Shown here piece by piece: positions 34,407-45,962 of a stretch of 64,000 bases of DNA. The DNA lies in contig LNKV01000038.1 of assembly GCA_001465935.1 (NCBI GenBank), positions 194,176 through 258,175 of the forward strand, given 5' to 3'. The translations under genes were made by a program, and so were the position numbers. The notes below the pieces were generated by a model. The model did not search any database and was not told the origin of the DNA. It saw only the letters and a list, made by a program, of their open reading frames with translations. The DNA is from Clarireedia homoeocarpa (lineage: Eukaryota; Ascomycota; Leotiomycetes; Helotiales; Rutstroemiaceae). Position 1 is the stretch's first letter; each line of letters starts with the position of its first letter.

Positions 34407-35149
34407 ATTGGCAGTTTTGGCTTTCTGTAAGTCGAAGTAGAAACGGAATGGGTTCGATTATATGTAAAGTTTGCGGGGGGATTTTCAAGGCGGTTGTCTG
34501 CTAGTATATTGCTGTCTGCGTCGAGTCTGGTAGGGGCTCGTAAAGATAGCCGAATATGGATAGCTCGTTGCTATACTAAGGTACGTCTGATTGAATCTTG
34601 AAGTGTATCATGCATACAGCATCCAGTAGAGCGGGAGTCTTATTGCCTTGAGTATGATGCCCCGCTCCTCCAATCAGCTTTCTTGCGAAATCCGTCCTGC
34701 AGAGCCGCAACAATGGATACGGCACCAAAGAGCACTTTTTCAGAGCCGTTAAAATGCTTTGGCATGAACCATTTCTTATGTTCAGACCAGATCCAAAGAT
34801 AGTACAAATTCAAAATGCTTCAACAATCGGTAGATCGGAGCGATTGGTCAAAATCCGACTTGGACCTTGGATCTCGTACGCGAAAGGATATCTGTGCAGT
34901 AATGGCGGGAGAGAAAATAAATTTGATATAAGATAGGGAAGAGACGAGGCGAGGCGAGGCGAGGAGAGAATATGGCTTTTAGTTTGTGAGAGGAAGAGGT
35001 TGGAGATTCGGAAGGTTCGTTCCAATTGATAGAATAACCCAAAGCGGAAATTACTTGAACATAGAGGTACGAAACCAAGGAAACCATGAAAGAACAAGGG
35101 AATGGCAAGAATTATAGGACTATAGAACTATACAAAGTAGTAGAAAGTA

Positions 35150-35222
35150 GAAAGTAGGTAGTAGGTAGCAGGTAGCAGGTAGCAGGTAGTAGGTAGCAGG
35201 TAGTAGGTAGTAGGTAGTGGGT
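35150..35222. repeat. GGTAGCA/GGTAGTA minisatellite
   Basis: About ten tandem 7-bp units alternating GGTAGCA and GGTAGTA. On the minus strand they lie inside a 69-codon open frame beginning with a signal-peptide-like sequence (see findings). Confidence 0.88.
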
Positions 35223-36537
35223 AACTTAGTAGATAGCTGAAAAGTCTTTAGTAGACTGGATTGAGCATAGACGGCTACACTGCTCGTACTCAGTGCGCTG
35301 ACAAAAGAAAGCCAAACCCGCAGGTCCATGGGTGGATGTGTCGAGCTGGGAATTTTATGCCTGTTTTATGGGGAACGCTGGGTGCGCCGGGGGGCAAGTA
35401 AATTACACCCGCTCCTGGTATGGAGATTACATTTGTGCATCTTTTGGGGGCTCGGCTCGGAGTCTTGGAGGGGAAGGGAATAAATAGATCGGCAGTATGA
35501 AAGTAAATGTCGACATATCACTGCCATCCCGATATTTGATTTGCTGGAATGAGAGGGCGTGAAGTCGCTCTTGAGCGCGGAAGGTACAAGCCATGCCACA
35601 TATAGAAAGAGGTGTGCTGCATCGCATTGTGGCGCAGATGAAAGGGGAACGGAAGGGGATGATGGAAAAGCAAAAGCTAAAAGCAGGGCACGCGGGGCTG
35701 AAGATGTCAAGCTGATGAAATAGAAGTTAGCACCTACATCTACGTATTGGGAGTCCTTTACTCGTTGAGATTCTTGCATTACCCCCCTTCTCTTCGTCAT
35801 CCATCCACCCATCTATCCATTCATCCACCCTCCCAGCTCCGTTTCGACCGTAAAAGTATTTTGCACTACCTTAGTTTAGTTGTAAGTGGAAGGAAGTCTT
35901 AGTCTGCCTCCACGGCAGTGGCCCTCGGAGAGCCAGCGGAGCGTCATTCACATCTTCTACATCTGAAGGAAGTCTAGTCTTCCTGGGGCACTACTCCGTA
36001 CTTACCAGCACTCTCCTGGAATCGTCTTTCGCTCAAGCGGACCGGGTACAGTACAGTATCAGATACATAGTAGATGTGGACACCAAAAGGTCCTTTTTCT
36101 CCTCCCGTCGAATGCTTTTTGCTTTTTTCTTTTTTTCTCCTTCGAGATGCTTAGTACATGCTACTGGATTTGACGCTGCGGAAAGGGTTCATCCATGAAG
36201 GGTACCGCTGACCACCGACGACCACTGCTGCAGGGGGAGAGAGCGATGGAACAGGCCGTGCCAGAATGATTGGTTACAAGGTTACTGCCGTACATACAGG
36301 CCACAAATTTCAACAACGTGTGGAAAAGGGACATGAGTGGAGAGGCGAGGCGAAGCGAGGTGACGATAAGTATTACAGTAGCAGTAGACTAGCTTGTCCT
36401 ATCAATCTTCGAAAGCTGCGAGGAAGAAGCCTTTTCGAGAAGGGGTTGCGAAAGTATGGAGTAGTTCTACGAAGTACAGGAAATCCAGAAGTCCGGTTAT
36501 CCGAGTCGCTGCATATTGCGTGCCATGATAGATCATT

Positions 36538-36613
36538 TCTCATCCACATCCACATCCGCCCTGCTGTATCTATCATCTCATCCACATCCACATCCGCCCT
36601 GCTGTATCTATCA
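36538..36613. repeat. Perfect 38-bp tandem duplication
   Basis: Two identical head-to-tail copies (36538-36575 and 36576-36613), with internal CCACATC repeats and a CTGCTGTATCTATCA end. A third partial copy starts after 36613. Confidence 0.9.
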
Positions 36614-39600
36614 TCTCACCCCATCGGACCCTCCTTCAATTTCGGCATGCCTTGGCCTTCCGCCCAGAGTGTATTTTCCCCTTGCGACCTGTTCCCATTC
36701 AGCTAGAATAGCGGGAATAGGCCGCTTTACCGATTGGCCGCTCTATGACTTCCCTACCCCCGCTCACTCGCTCCATCGATCTCTCTAGCGAATGAAATAA
36801 TCTGAAACTTTCAAATTTCTTGGTAGCGAGATTGGTTGGGAGGAGAAGTGCCAACTCTTCCAATCTGATTCTGGCCTTGCCAAAAGGTACAAGGCACAGC
36901 AGACTCATCAATTCCGTTGAGGAAAGCAGCAGCCGGCTGCATATTGACATTCAACTCTTACCATCCACTCGAGGAACCTGACAGCGCCATGTCCAAACAT
37001 GCGAAACACAGCATTTGGCCGCTGACCAGTCCGGCATGCCAGTCTATTACCAATTTACCACCCTTTACCACATAGCGATGAGCAAGGTTATTTACAGCCG
37101 TGAGGCATAGCAGCGTCTTACGGGTCACACGTGAGCAAGATGATCCTTATGGATTGGGCTGAAACGTCATGTTGGTTAAACGGCGAGCACTACGTGTGGA
37201 AACTGAGCCCACACTTAATGTTATCACGAAAACATAATTCATGCGCCTTCTAAGCTGACGTCGTGGCCGCCAACTGCTTCTTGATGAACCGGATTGCGGA
37301 GCAAACGGCCAATTAACACGTCTAAAACATGGGACGGTGGCCCACCTGCCTTTTATCTTGGTATCGAGCAACCTCTACCATTAGATTTGTCGCACAACTT
37401 GGCCAAATACTTTATGGTCGTGACGCATCAGAAACCGACATTTCACCGCATCAGCTTTGTTTAGTAGTCGCACACACATTCCCTACCCTAAGGATGTCGT
37501 GGTTTCTCCCTTCAATGTCGTCCCAAATCAGCCCGATGTGTCATAACAAGAGATCCTGCATAGCAGCGATAATGCAGGCTTCGGAGAATACGAAGGTACA
37601 CAGACATGTATCATATCATGATCGTGCTGCTCAGCATTTAAACACAAGATCTGCAAGTGCACTCTAACGGGTGTGTCCGTGGAAGCATGTCGATCACGCT
37701 TCTAGCGAAATGTATGTGACCGGGACCAAAATCTCGGAAGTGCTTGATGAAGTGGCCCACTTGGACGTGAATAATCTGTGTAACAGCATAATTCACAAGA
37801 ATTGGAAGATATGTTTAGAAAAGGCAGTGAACGACGACAAGTGCTTCGTTCATTACCACACCTAGTTACGGCTCGCCCGACGTTAAAGTGCGCTTCCAGC
37901 TGGTTTCGAGACGATCGAGGCCAATTCACCATATTAATTCTTCGATCATATTTACAGGTTGATGGATGCACAATTCAATATTATGTCCATTGCCCACAAA
38001 GTCTCACTCCGTCCATGGGTAAGGTGAGTATTACCTTCAATACCTCGCTGATGGCGAAGACCAACATGAGGAGCAACATGGAAATTATCCACCTGGACGA
38101 CGTCCAACGGTAAAGTGCAGGTTACGCATAGCCTGCGCGTTATTTAGACTACTCTTGTTGGGCGTCATCAGTCCAAATGTTGGTAAGAAATTTGCTCCGT
38201 TGCCTAAAGGCAAGTCGAGTAGGATGGCACGGAAGACACAAAAGCATTGTTGACTCCGCTAAACTATCTACTCGGAACGACAACGAGCGATGCACCATAG
38301 TACGCAAAATACTTTGACTCAAACTTGCCAGTGAGCAAGAGATCTTCCACCTACGCTTTTATCAATGTACCTGGCACTGGCTTCAAGACAATTGCTACCC
38401 TCCTACGCCCAATTTGCTTTCACATTTTCGGTGAAGAAGGATTCCTCGTACGACTCCGGAAAGAGCTAGCGTCAGCAGCTATCATCCAATTCAATACACT
38501 CAAGCCGGGGACCGCGGAGTAGCTAAGTTACTTGGACTTCTGTTATAATGAAAGGCATACACACGTCTTTCTCTTGCAACCGCCATGAGACATATGTCTG
38601 GTTATATTACCATGAAAGAACTTCTCCAGTCAATCCGGTTGAGTACTATCAAAAAGTTTTAGATAGGGAGAGGGAGACTGTGCTGTGCATCTATCGATGA
38701 ATAGCTGGCTATATTTTCCGTAGTCGACGGCATTTGGATATAGCTTTGTCGGGTTGATGACGACTGGACCGGAAATATAAGATTCTCGGAATGCATACTG
38801 TATTGCCAACACACTTATGAATCCAATCAATCCTATATGTTCGAATATATCCAACCTTTCCCTCCCAAACTCACACAGTATCTCCCCCACCGCAAATAGT
38901 CTCTCTCCTCTCCTACCAATCTCTCAAATCATGCCTCCAAGTTCCAACTCATAAACAAAACAACAAACGAAAGCACCAATCTCCCCACTCCAACCACATC
39001 ACTTACCATATCTTTATTCGACCAACATCTGCCTCAAATCAAACTCAATACTATCTTTAGCCCTCCCCCTTCTTTCCTTCAGACGGCTGTTCCTCTAGCC
39101 CCGACACCATACATGTTTCATATCTGGAGATCGCTCTACACAACTAGCTCATACGCCGATCAAACTTTGGACAAACGAAAAACTTAAATGCTCGCAAGCT
39201 ATGCTGCTTAGAGGTTTATTCGCGAATATTCTTACAGTGGCTTGGTTTGGTTTCATGGGCGTTGGATTGAGACCCATTGGGTCGGATTAGATCGTGCTAG
39301 TGTAGTGTGCTGCGGTGATGTGGCTGTTGGTAAAGTTTATTTGTGCGGGGCGGGCTGTTTGGGGTGCTTGGTCGTGTTGCTAAGCTTTGTTCTTGCGGCT
39401 GGCTTGGAGAAGGGGTTGGAGTGCATGGCTGTGAGTATAGTATAGTTAGCTAGAGGTGCGGACTCGGACTGCAGCTGCTGGTCTGTCTATATTGATGACT
39501 GTGTGGAGTCGAAGGCGGCTGCGATGTCGATTTGTGCGTGTGAGTGTGGGTTCGCTCTATAATTACTCATACAAGAGGGATAGATAGATGACATATTATC

Positions 39601-41175
39601 TCCATTCCCTACTATTTTACCTACTATGCAGGCAGACACACCGTCATGAAGGATCGGAGGCTCGAATTGAGATCTCGTTCAGCTGGTCAATTAACTTATA
39701 CCGGCTATTCTTATCATTTGTCTTTTTTTCGTCTGGACCTTTTCTCCTTTCTTCATCAAGTATAGGTATGCATTCATTCATTCATTCATTCGTGCATGCA
39801 CTTGGAACAACCCATCTCAATCCCAGATGAGATATGTTTATCTATCCATTCTATTTACATGTCCATCCATAACATAACATGCATACATACATACGGACAG
39901 ACATACATACCGCAAACCCTAACTCCCCTGTTACAGTTTCGGTTTTTAAATCTAACTCGTCTACGAGCGAGTATCTAAACTATATCCTGTCTTCGGTCCA
40001 CATCTCAGGCATGTCCACCCAGTGGGTGGTTGGGGGCTTGAATATGAGGAATGGACTGAACTGAGCGTCGAGGAAATTTTGCTCATGGAATCCGGCCGCG
40101 TGGTTGTTGATGAGGTGGGCGATTTATTGATTGATATGAGAATATTTTTTGATAGACAGACAGACAGACAGACAGACCTTGAATGTTGATCATGCATTCT
40201 CGAGATGAGCTATTGCTCTTACATCTTACAAATACTCAAGATCAACAGAGATTCCAAGCAGTTGCGTTCAACCTTTAGGATAGCATAAAAATCCATCTCA
40301 GCTGAGCTTGAATCGCTGTATATGAGTGAAGGAACTTCCACAAGGGATGGATCCTCTCCGCTACAACAAGTGTTGGAGCTATGCGCTGGGGATGGTGGTG
40401 CTAGGAGGGATTTCATGATCAGTTTGGTCTTTCAAATTTGAGTATTATGTCGGGAATACTGTTAATGGATTCGAAAATCCTGACTGCAGGATTGGAGAAT
40501 ACTCATCATCGTATCTGTTCCTTTGTTACTGGATATCACTAGCAGTCCACTTCATTGAATTCTCAAAAATATGGTTTGATTATGGCCCGTAGAGGGAATA
40601 GGTATAGTAGATGGCGTTCAAGTCGAGGTAGTTAAAGCGAATGACATGATTGTATTGTAACAACATTGTTCTTGACTTTATGAGTCACGAGCTGGAGACT
40701 ATAACAAATTCTGCGTCGCCGTTTAGTAATGCACCAAAGTAAGTTCTCGCGATCGATCGCATGCCGTCGTCGAGGAAGATGACACTGTATGAGAATAACA
40801 CAGTGCAGAAAAGGGTTACTAGCTTACGACGGAATAAGAACCGATCCTTCATTTATTTCAACAGGATATAGCTGATTATCTATTGTAATACGATATCATG
40901 GTTTAAAACGGAACCAATGTTGTTGACCTTACGTAGGCAACATCATGACAGAAGCGAGAACCCCTGTCTCGCAAGACCTTACCCCCATCATCTCGGGCAT
41001 TAGAAATTCCCGAACCAATATTTCGGTCCTCGAGAGCCCCGAATCACATCAATTACTGGAAATTCATGTGATTTTACATTATCCCACATAAACAGAATCA
41101 GCACCATCAATCTGTCCTTCCCCCCTTACTTGGGACATAATGTAATGTAGTGTAACCAAATCAAACCAAACCAAC

Positions 41176-42450
41176 ATGTCCCCGCCCAAAATTCTCATCT
41201 CCGGCTCCGGCATTGCAGGCAGCGTCTTCGCCTTCTGGCTCCTCCGCGCCTTCCCCTCAGCACGTATAACCATCGCCGAGCGCGCCCGCTCTCTCCAGCT
41301 CACGGGTGCCAGCGTCGACATCCGCAGCTCCGCCGTCGATATCATCAAGTACATGAACGTCGAGCGCGAGATCCGCAACCGCTCTACGAAAGAACAGGGC
41401 ATACAGTGGGTGCGAGCTGACGGATCCCCCGTCGGCGCTATCGAAGCTACCGGCCGCACCGACATCCAGAGCTTTACTTCCGAGTACGAGATCTTCCGCG
41501 GGGAGCTCGCTGGTATTTTTATCGCACCCGTGAGGGACCGCGTGAAACTGCTCTTTGATGAAACTGTGTCGCGTTTCGAGTCCAACGACGACGGAGTACG
41601 CGTCACGTTCGCCCGCAGCGGAAATGTCGAGAAATACGATCTCCTTGTCGCAGCCGACGGTCTAGGCTCCCGCATCCGCGGCGCAATGCTCAATCGTCCA
41701 CCGCGCGAGCAAATCCACAACGAGGGCGTGCACGCCGCTTATTTCACCATCAACCGGGATCTCTTGCAGGGGAGCCGTCTCGCAAAGGGCTACATTGCGC
41801 GCGGCGGGCGCGTGATATACTTACGACCAGATCCTGATCCCGCGGGCCGCACAAGAGCGCTTCTCCTCGCCGTCTCGAGGAAATCCGACCTCGAGAAGCA
41901 ACAGCGACTAGATGCGGCGTTGCACGACGGCAACGAACGCTATATGCAAGTCATGGAAGAAATGTTCCACGATGCGGGGTGGCTTGCGCCGGAGGTGTTG
42001 CGCGGGATGCGGGAGAGCGAGGATTTCTACTGCTCGCTGTTTGCACAGGTGCGGACGCCGGCGCTGCAGGATGGACAAAGGGCGGTGCTGCTGGGGGATG
42101 CGGGGTATGCGACGCCGGGGTTGGGGACGAGTTTAGCGATCATGGGGGGTTATGTGCTGGCGGGGGAGATGTTGCGCTGTGGAGGGGATGCAAGGATGGC
42201 GATGAGGAGGTATGAGGAGCTTATGCGGCCGTTTGTGGAAGATGCGCAGGGGGGAGTTGTGGGGAAGTATGTGACGCAGTTGTTGAATCCGCAGACAGAG
42301 TGGGGGATTTCGGTTTTGCATGCGGTTCTGAGGGTCGTGACGGGGTTGAGGCTGCACAGCTTGGTGGTGAGGGTGACGGCTGCTTTGGGCGTGAAAGATA
42401 AGAAACTGCGTATGCCGGATTATCCTTGGCCGAAGGAAAGCAAGATGTAA
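41176..42450 (+). CDS. FAD-dependent monooxygenase (PHBH-like)
   Basis: Single-component flavoprotein monooxygenase of the p-hydroxybenzoate hydroxylase fold, expected to hydroxylate an aromatic or secondary-metabolite substrate using NAD(P)H and O2. Intronless, 424 aa. Rossmann dinucleotide motif G-S-G-I-A-G at residues 10-15 with the acidic residue ending the second strand (ITIAERA), the DG motif at 161-162 (VAADGLGSRIRG) and the GD motif at 307-308 (AVLLGDAGYATPGLGTSLA). Overall similar to bacterial and fungal FAD_binding_3 proteins such as tetracycline-hydroxylase-like enzymes. By eye it is markedly richer in G+C than its neighbours, with long runs of C- or G-ending codons, and has no introns. 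Those features fit an origin different from the surrounding genes but do not prove transfer. No biosynthetic partners are adjacent. Confidence 0.88.
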   Translation: MSPPKILISGSGIAGSVFAFWLLRAFPSARITIAERARSLQLTGASVDIRSSAVDIIKYMNVEREIRNRSTKEQGIQWVRADGSPVGAIEATGRTDIQSFTSEYEIFRGELAGIFIAPVRDRVKLLFDETVSRFESNDDGVRVTFARSGNVEKYDLLVAADGLGSRIRGAMLNRPPREQIHNEGVHAAYFTINRDLLQGSRLAKGYIARGGRVIYLRPDPDPAGRTRALLLAVSRKSDLEKQQRLDAALHDGNERYMQVMEEMFHDAGWLAPEVLRGMRESEDFYCSLFAQVRTPALQDGQRAVLLGDAGYATPGLGTSLAIMGGYVLAGEMLRCGGDARMAMRRYEELMRPFVEDAQGGVVGKYVTQLLNPQTEWGISVLHAVLRVVTGLRLHSLVVRVTAALGVKDKKLRMPDYPWPKESKM

Positions 42451-43250
42451 GTATGGCGGATGGGAATGCGCTGTATATGTAGCCACTTCTTTGCTCTGGT
42501 TCGGCTCAGCCTGTACGATTTCTCTTAGACTTAGTATCCTCTCATTTCAGAGATAGACAGGGTAACGAAAGCAGTACCCTCCTAAGCCATTGGCCTTGCA
42601 GGTCCCGAATCTATCAATGTTTTGTGCTTTGCTGTAGTGACCTTCACAATGAGTGAGGAAAGACGACTGCGGGTTATAATCCGAGGAATGCAATCGTTGT
42701 CGAGCTGGGAGATGCGTCAACGAAAAGAACGGATGTCAGCTTATGTAAAAGCTGTTGAAAATGCCGATCAATGTCAACCAAGTTAACTTGGGAGGTTGAC
42801 CATTATCTCTGTGCGCTCTTCCGTGCGTATAACAATCTGAACACCCGTGATTCGAAGTATCACAAGATTGAAAAAGAGTAGAAATGATAATATTACTATT
42901 AGTCGTCCGTCATCCATCACATTCATCAAATCTTCTCCAAACCATCCTGACTATCATCCCTGATCGTCACAATACCCTCAACTAGAATTTTCGTCATCCC
43001 TTCTCATAATGTAAAATCACACATTTCTCCTCGATTTATGTATGCGTGAAACACCTGCTTTCCTTTCCCAATATGTCCCTAAATGTTTGAATCCAAAAAC
43101 GTACATGAACAACACAACTTAATGCGTTGCTGATTCTGAAAAGAAAAAAGTTTCCCAAGTCTCCAAATCGCTCATGCGACTGAGCGATGGTCATAATATA
43201 CATTCTCCTGCCCGTAAGCTTCACACTTCTCATCTTCCATTACTGCTTCC
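42451..43250. other. Convergent intergenic region
   Basis: Between the stops of the FAD monooxygenase and SUR2. Nothing recognisable. Confidence 0.55.
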
Positions 43251-44459
43251 TCATAGTTCCTTGGTGATATCGACTTTGTCTGCATCTACTAAGACCTCGG
43301 CGGCCTTCCTACTGCGTTCGTATTTGGCTGAGGTATCACCCACCCACATTGTATTCAGCAGTCTGTCCCAAAATGTGAAGAAAGGTTGGCTAAAGTTGCT
43401 CTTGATACCCCAGTTCTGGTGGTGGATATCGTGGTATGCAGCGTTGTTGCTTGTGATATGTTGTAATGGATCCCAAGGAAGTGCGTAGCCGCAATGGTCA
43501 TCTACTGTCTTAAAAGTGGACAGCATGAAGAAGACGATGCCTTGACGACATGTCATACCGACAAGTTTGTAGCCAATTGATGCGCCAAGTGTGTCGAGAA
43601 GGAATCCTTCGACTGGGTGGTTGTACAAGGCGCCATATGCGTAAGGAACATAGAGGCGGTGATGACGGGAGTGAAGTGTCGCTGCAAGAAAAGGTCAGTT
43701 TCAAGTTATAGGGCGTGATAATGAAGAAAAGAAATGCTAAAACTTACTATAGAGCCATTTGTTCATATGCATAGCACGATGCAAAAAGTATTGCCAACTA
43801 TCCAGAAACGCAATTGCAGCAAACAGTTGGAAGGCTGGCACAAGAAGCCAATATATGGTCTTTGCAACGGCAATCTCCCAGCCTGCAAAAACCGGAATTG
43901 GCTGGCCAGTAGCCAGATCCATGCCTGGAATCAACGAAGGATACCTGCCCCCCGCCAACGCCCCCGCAATCATGGGATGGCTACCAGCAACATTCTGGCT
44001 AATTGTCACAGCATCCAGACCAACCAATCCCAAGAGCTGCGGCAAAGCTCGCTGTGCAATTCGTATCGTTTGTGCCCATCTCGCAATATCATAGTTTTGC
44101 TTGCCGGTCATTTCCTCTGGTTCGGTGAGGACCAGTAGCGCGCCGACAATGGTTTGGACGATTTGTTGGATGATGACATCGCGTGCAACTTCGTAGCGGC
44201 TCGCGCGATTGCGTTTGAGAATTTCGGCGGGTGTATGAAGACGGTATTGGGCCCAGATATCGTGTGTGTCGATGTAGTGGAAAAAAAGAGAAAGTGACCA
44301 GTAGGCTGCAATTGGGACGATCAAAGAGAGCGTACTATCCGCCACGAAAGGCAGAAGCGGTTTGACGGGAGAGAGAGAGTATGCTGGGAGGGGCGGTAGG
44401 TCCGACATTATTGTGGAATTTGACAGGACGGTCATATTGGCCATCGCGGCGATGGTCAT
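43251..44459 (-). CDS. SUR2: Sphinganine C4-hydroxylase (SUR2 family)
   Basis: ER membrane di-iron enzyme converting dihydrosphingosine (or dihydroceramide) to phytosphingosine. Exons 44459-43748 and 43681-43251 (intron 66 nt, GTAAGT...TTGCAG) give 380 aa. Histidine boxes of the fatty-acid hydroxylase superfamily: HRAMH (227-231), HSRHH (241-245, formed right after the splice junction) and HDIHH (321-325), with DDHCGY between. Membrane segments near residues 45-62, 95-112 and 200-222, as in the family. An extended N-terminus contains several in-frame Met codons (1, 6, 9, 18), so the true start could be MSDLPPLPAYSL. SUR2 is favoured over C-5 sterol desaturase because of the HRAMHMNKWLY and LHSRHHRLYVPYAYGALYNH blocks. 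Divergent from TCTP over a repeat-rich 1.5 kb. Confidence 0.9.
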
Positions 44460-45131
44460 CTAGGTAGTTGGGCTCGTGCTCGTGCCCGTGCTTGTGCTTG
44501 TGCTCTTGCCCTTGCCCTTTTCTTTTCCTTGTTGTGGTGTTTGGGTTGTTATCGTGAGGCTGAGGCTTAAAGGAATGTCGGAGTTTGTTTGATCAGATTG
44601 AAGATTGAAGATTGAAGATTGAAGAAAAGAAGTTTAAATAAGGTAGGTAAGTGTAAGTAAAGTAGGAAAGAGGGAATGAAGTGAGAAGAAAAGGATCTAT
44701 TGTATGGTTATTAATATCCTTGCCCGATCCCAGCTTTTGCGTAAAATCTCACTCGATTCTTCCCGCTAGACCACTGTGTACGCAGGTGTGTATGAAGGAA
44801 AAGGGATGGCTCTTTCAGAGATACGCGGATACTTGTAGCTTTTGCAGCGCAGTTGCGTGAGGTGAGGTGACTGAGATGACGGACGACCGACCCACGCCAC
44901 ATGGAAGTCGGATGGTTGCGATCACACGAAATAAAATTAATGCCGGTGTTCCGACGCATGGTTTTCTTGCCGGCGGCCTTGGATCTAAGGTTGCACATAC
45001 CGAATCTGCATGCCCCTGATGGGATTAACGATGGAACAAGCGCGCCAAGAATCATGCTGGTTGGCGCCAAGAATCATGCTGACTGGCGTTCATTAATGGA
45101 TTATGGCATTATGGAGAAAAGTCCGTCCGAA

Positions 45132-45175
45132 CACTCACTCACTCACTCACTCACTCACTCACTCACTCGCTCACT
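45132..45175. repeat. (CACT)n tetranucleotide repeat
   Basis: About eleven CACT units with one interruption (CGCT). Confidence 0.92.
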
Positions 45176-45521
45176 CTACCCAAGTACGGAAGGGAAGGTA
45201 TCTACAAAGTGCTTTGTCCTGTATGAAGGACTACCAGGACTACCAGGACTACCTTTCTCCCAGAACTACCTTTCTCCCAGAACTACCTTTCTCCCAGCCC
45301 CGGCCTCGATACTGCCAGTCTGCATCGTTGAAAAGGCGGTCATGGAAATGGAGATGCTCGCTATCTGCAGTTACGAAGTACGAGGGACTGTACCACCAGT
45401 ACTTTATGCAAGGAAAAAAGTTCATCCCGAACCCGATGAGCAGCCCACAATAACAATCAATCACCAGCGGCTAAAAAGATTATCAGATGGATGGGCTACA
45501 TGTGGCGATTTGCGTCTGGAG

Positions 45522-45629
45522 GCCTGATGCCTGATGCCTGATGCCTGATGCCTGATGCCTGATGCCTGATGCCTGATGCCTGATGCCTGATGTCTGATGC
45601 CTGATGCCTGATGCCTGATACCTGATACC
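45522..45629. repeat. (GCCTGAT)n heptamer array
   Basis: About fifteen head-to-tail 7-bp GCCTGAT units with a few substitutions, including ACCTGAT copies at the right end. Confidence 0.93.
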
Positions 45630-45660
45630 TTTGTGCCTTTGTACCTTTGTGCCTTTGTGT

Positions 45661-45718
45661 CTTTTACGCTATGGCCTGAGGGCCTTGAGCTTTTACGTTA
45701 TGGCCTGAGGGCCTTGAG
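45661..45718. repeat. 29-bp tandem duplication
   Basis: Two copies of a 29-bp unit containing ATGGCCTGAGGGCCTTGAG, differing at one position, with a third truncated start (CTTTTA) after them. Confidence 0.9.
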
Positions 45719-45962
45719 CTTTTATATCTTTCTCTTGTTCTTTCTCTCCTTCATCCTCAGGCATCACAAAATCCTTTGCACTAAGCCTAATACTGTTAGA
45801 CTTCCCCTCCAAGATTTTTCCCGCACCGAAGCCCATTTTTATCAGCGTCCTGTGTTGAATTTGTTTCCCCTCTCCCCTTCTTGAAGTCTTCGCAAACTCA
45901 TCCCACCTTATCCTACACTCTTTAAACAGCACAAACAGTCTTCCTGTTGAATCTCTCTCAAT

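Larger units (their letters stand above)
34407..41175. other. Gene-poor, repeat-rich 6.8-kb region
   Basis: No gene can be supported across this stretch on either strand. Open frames are short, many are built from tandem repeats, and none joins into a recognisable protein. Contents seen: GAGGC repeats near 34946-34966, a GGTAGCA/GGTAGTA minisatellite (35150-35222), a 38-bp tandem duplication (36538-36613), CATT units near 39768-39790, and an ACAG tract (40155-40177). It must include promoters of the glycogen-binding gene on its left and of the FAD monooxygenase on its right. Long non-coding transcripts or a decayed mobile element are possible but unproven. Confidence 0.5.
44460..45962. other. 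Divergent SUR2/TCTP promoter region with tandem repeats
   Basis: No gene supported. Contains the CACT, GCCTGAT and 29-bp repeats listed separately, plus duplicated GGACTACCA and CTTTCTCCCAGAACTAC units near 45229-45296, GTGCTCGTGCCC-type repeats near 44472-44520, and GATTGAA triplicated near 44598-44624. Confidence 0.6.

Noticed and set aside
35366..35812. 148-codon minus-strand frame in the gene desert
   Set aside because: Low-complexity, no conserved motif, overlaps other random frames.
45522..45629. GCCTGAT array considered as a CRISPR-like array
   Set aside because: Units are contiguous with no spacers; it is a plain heptamer tandem repeat in a eukaryotic genome.
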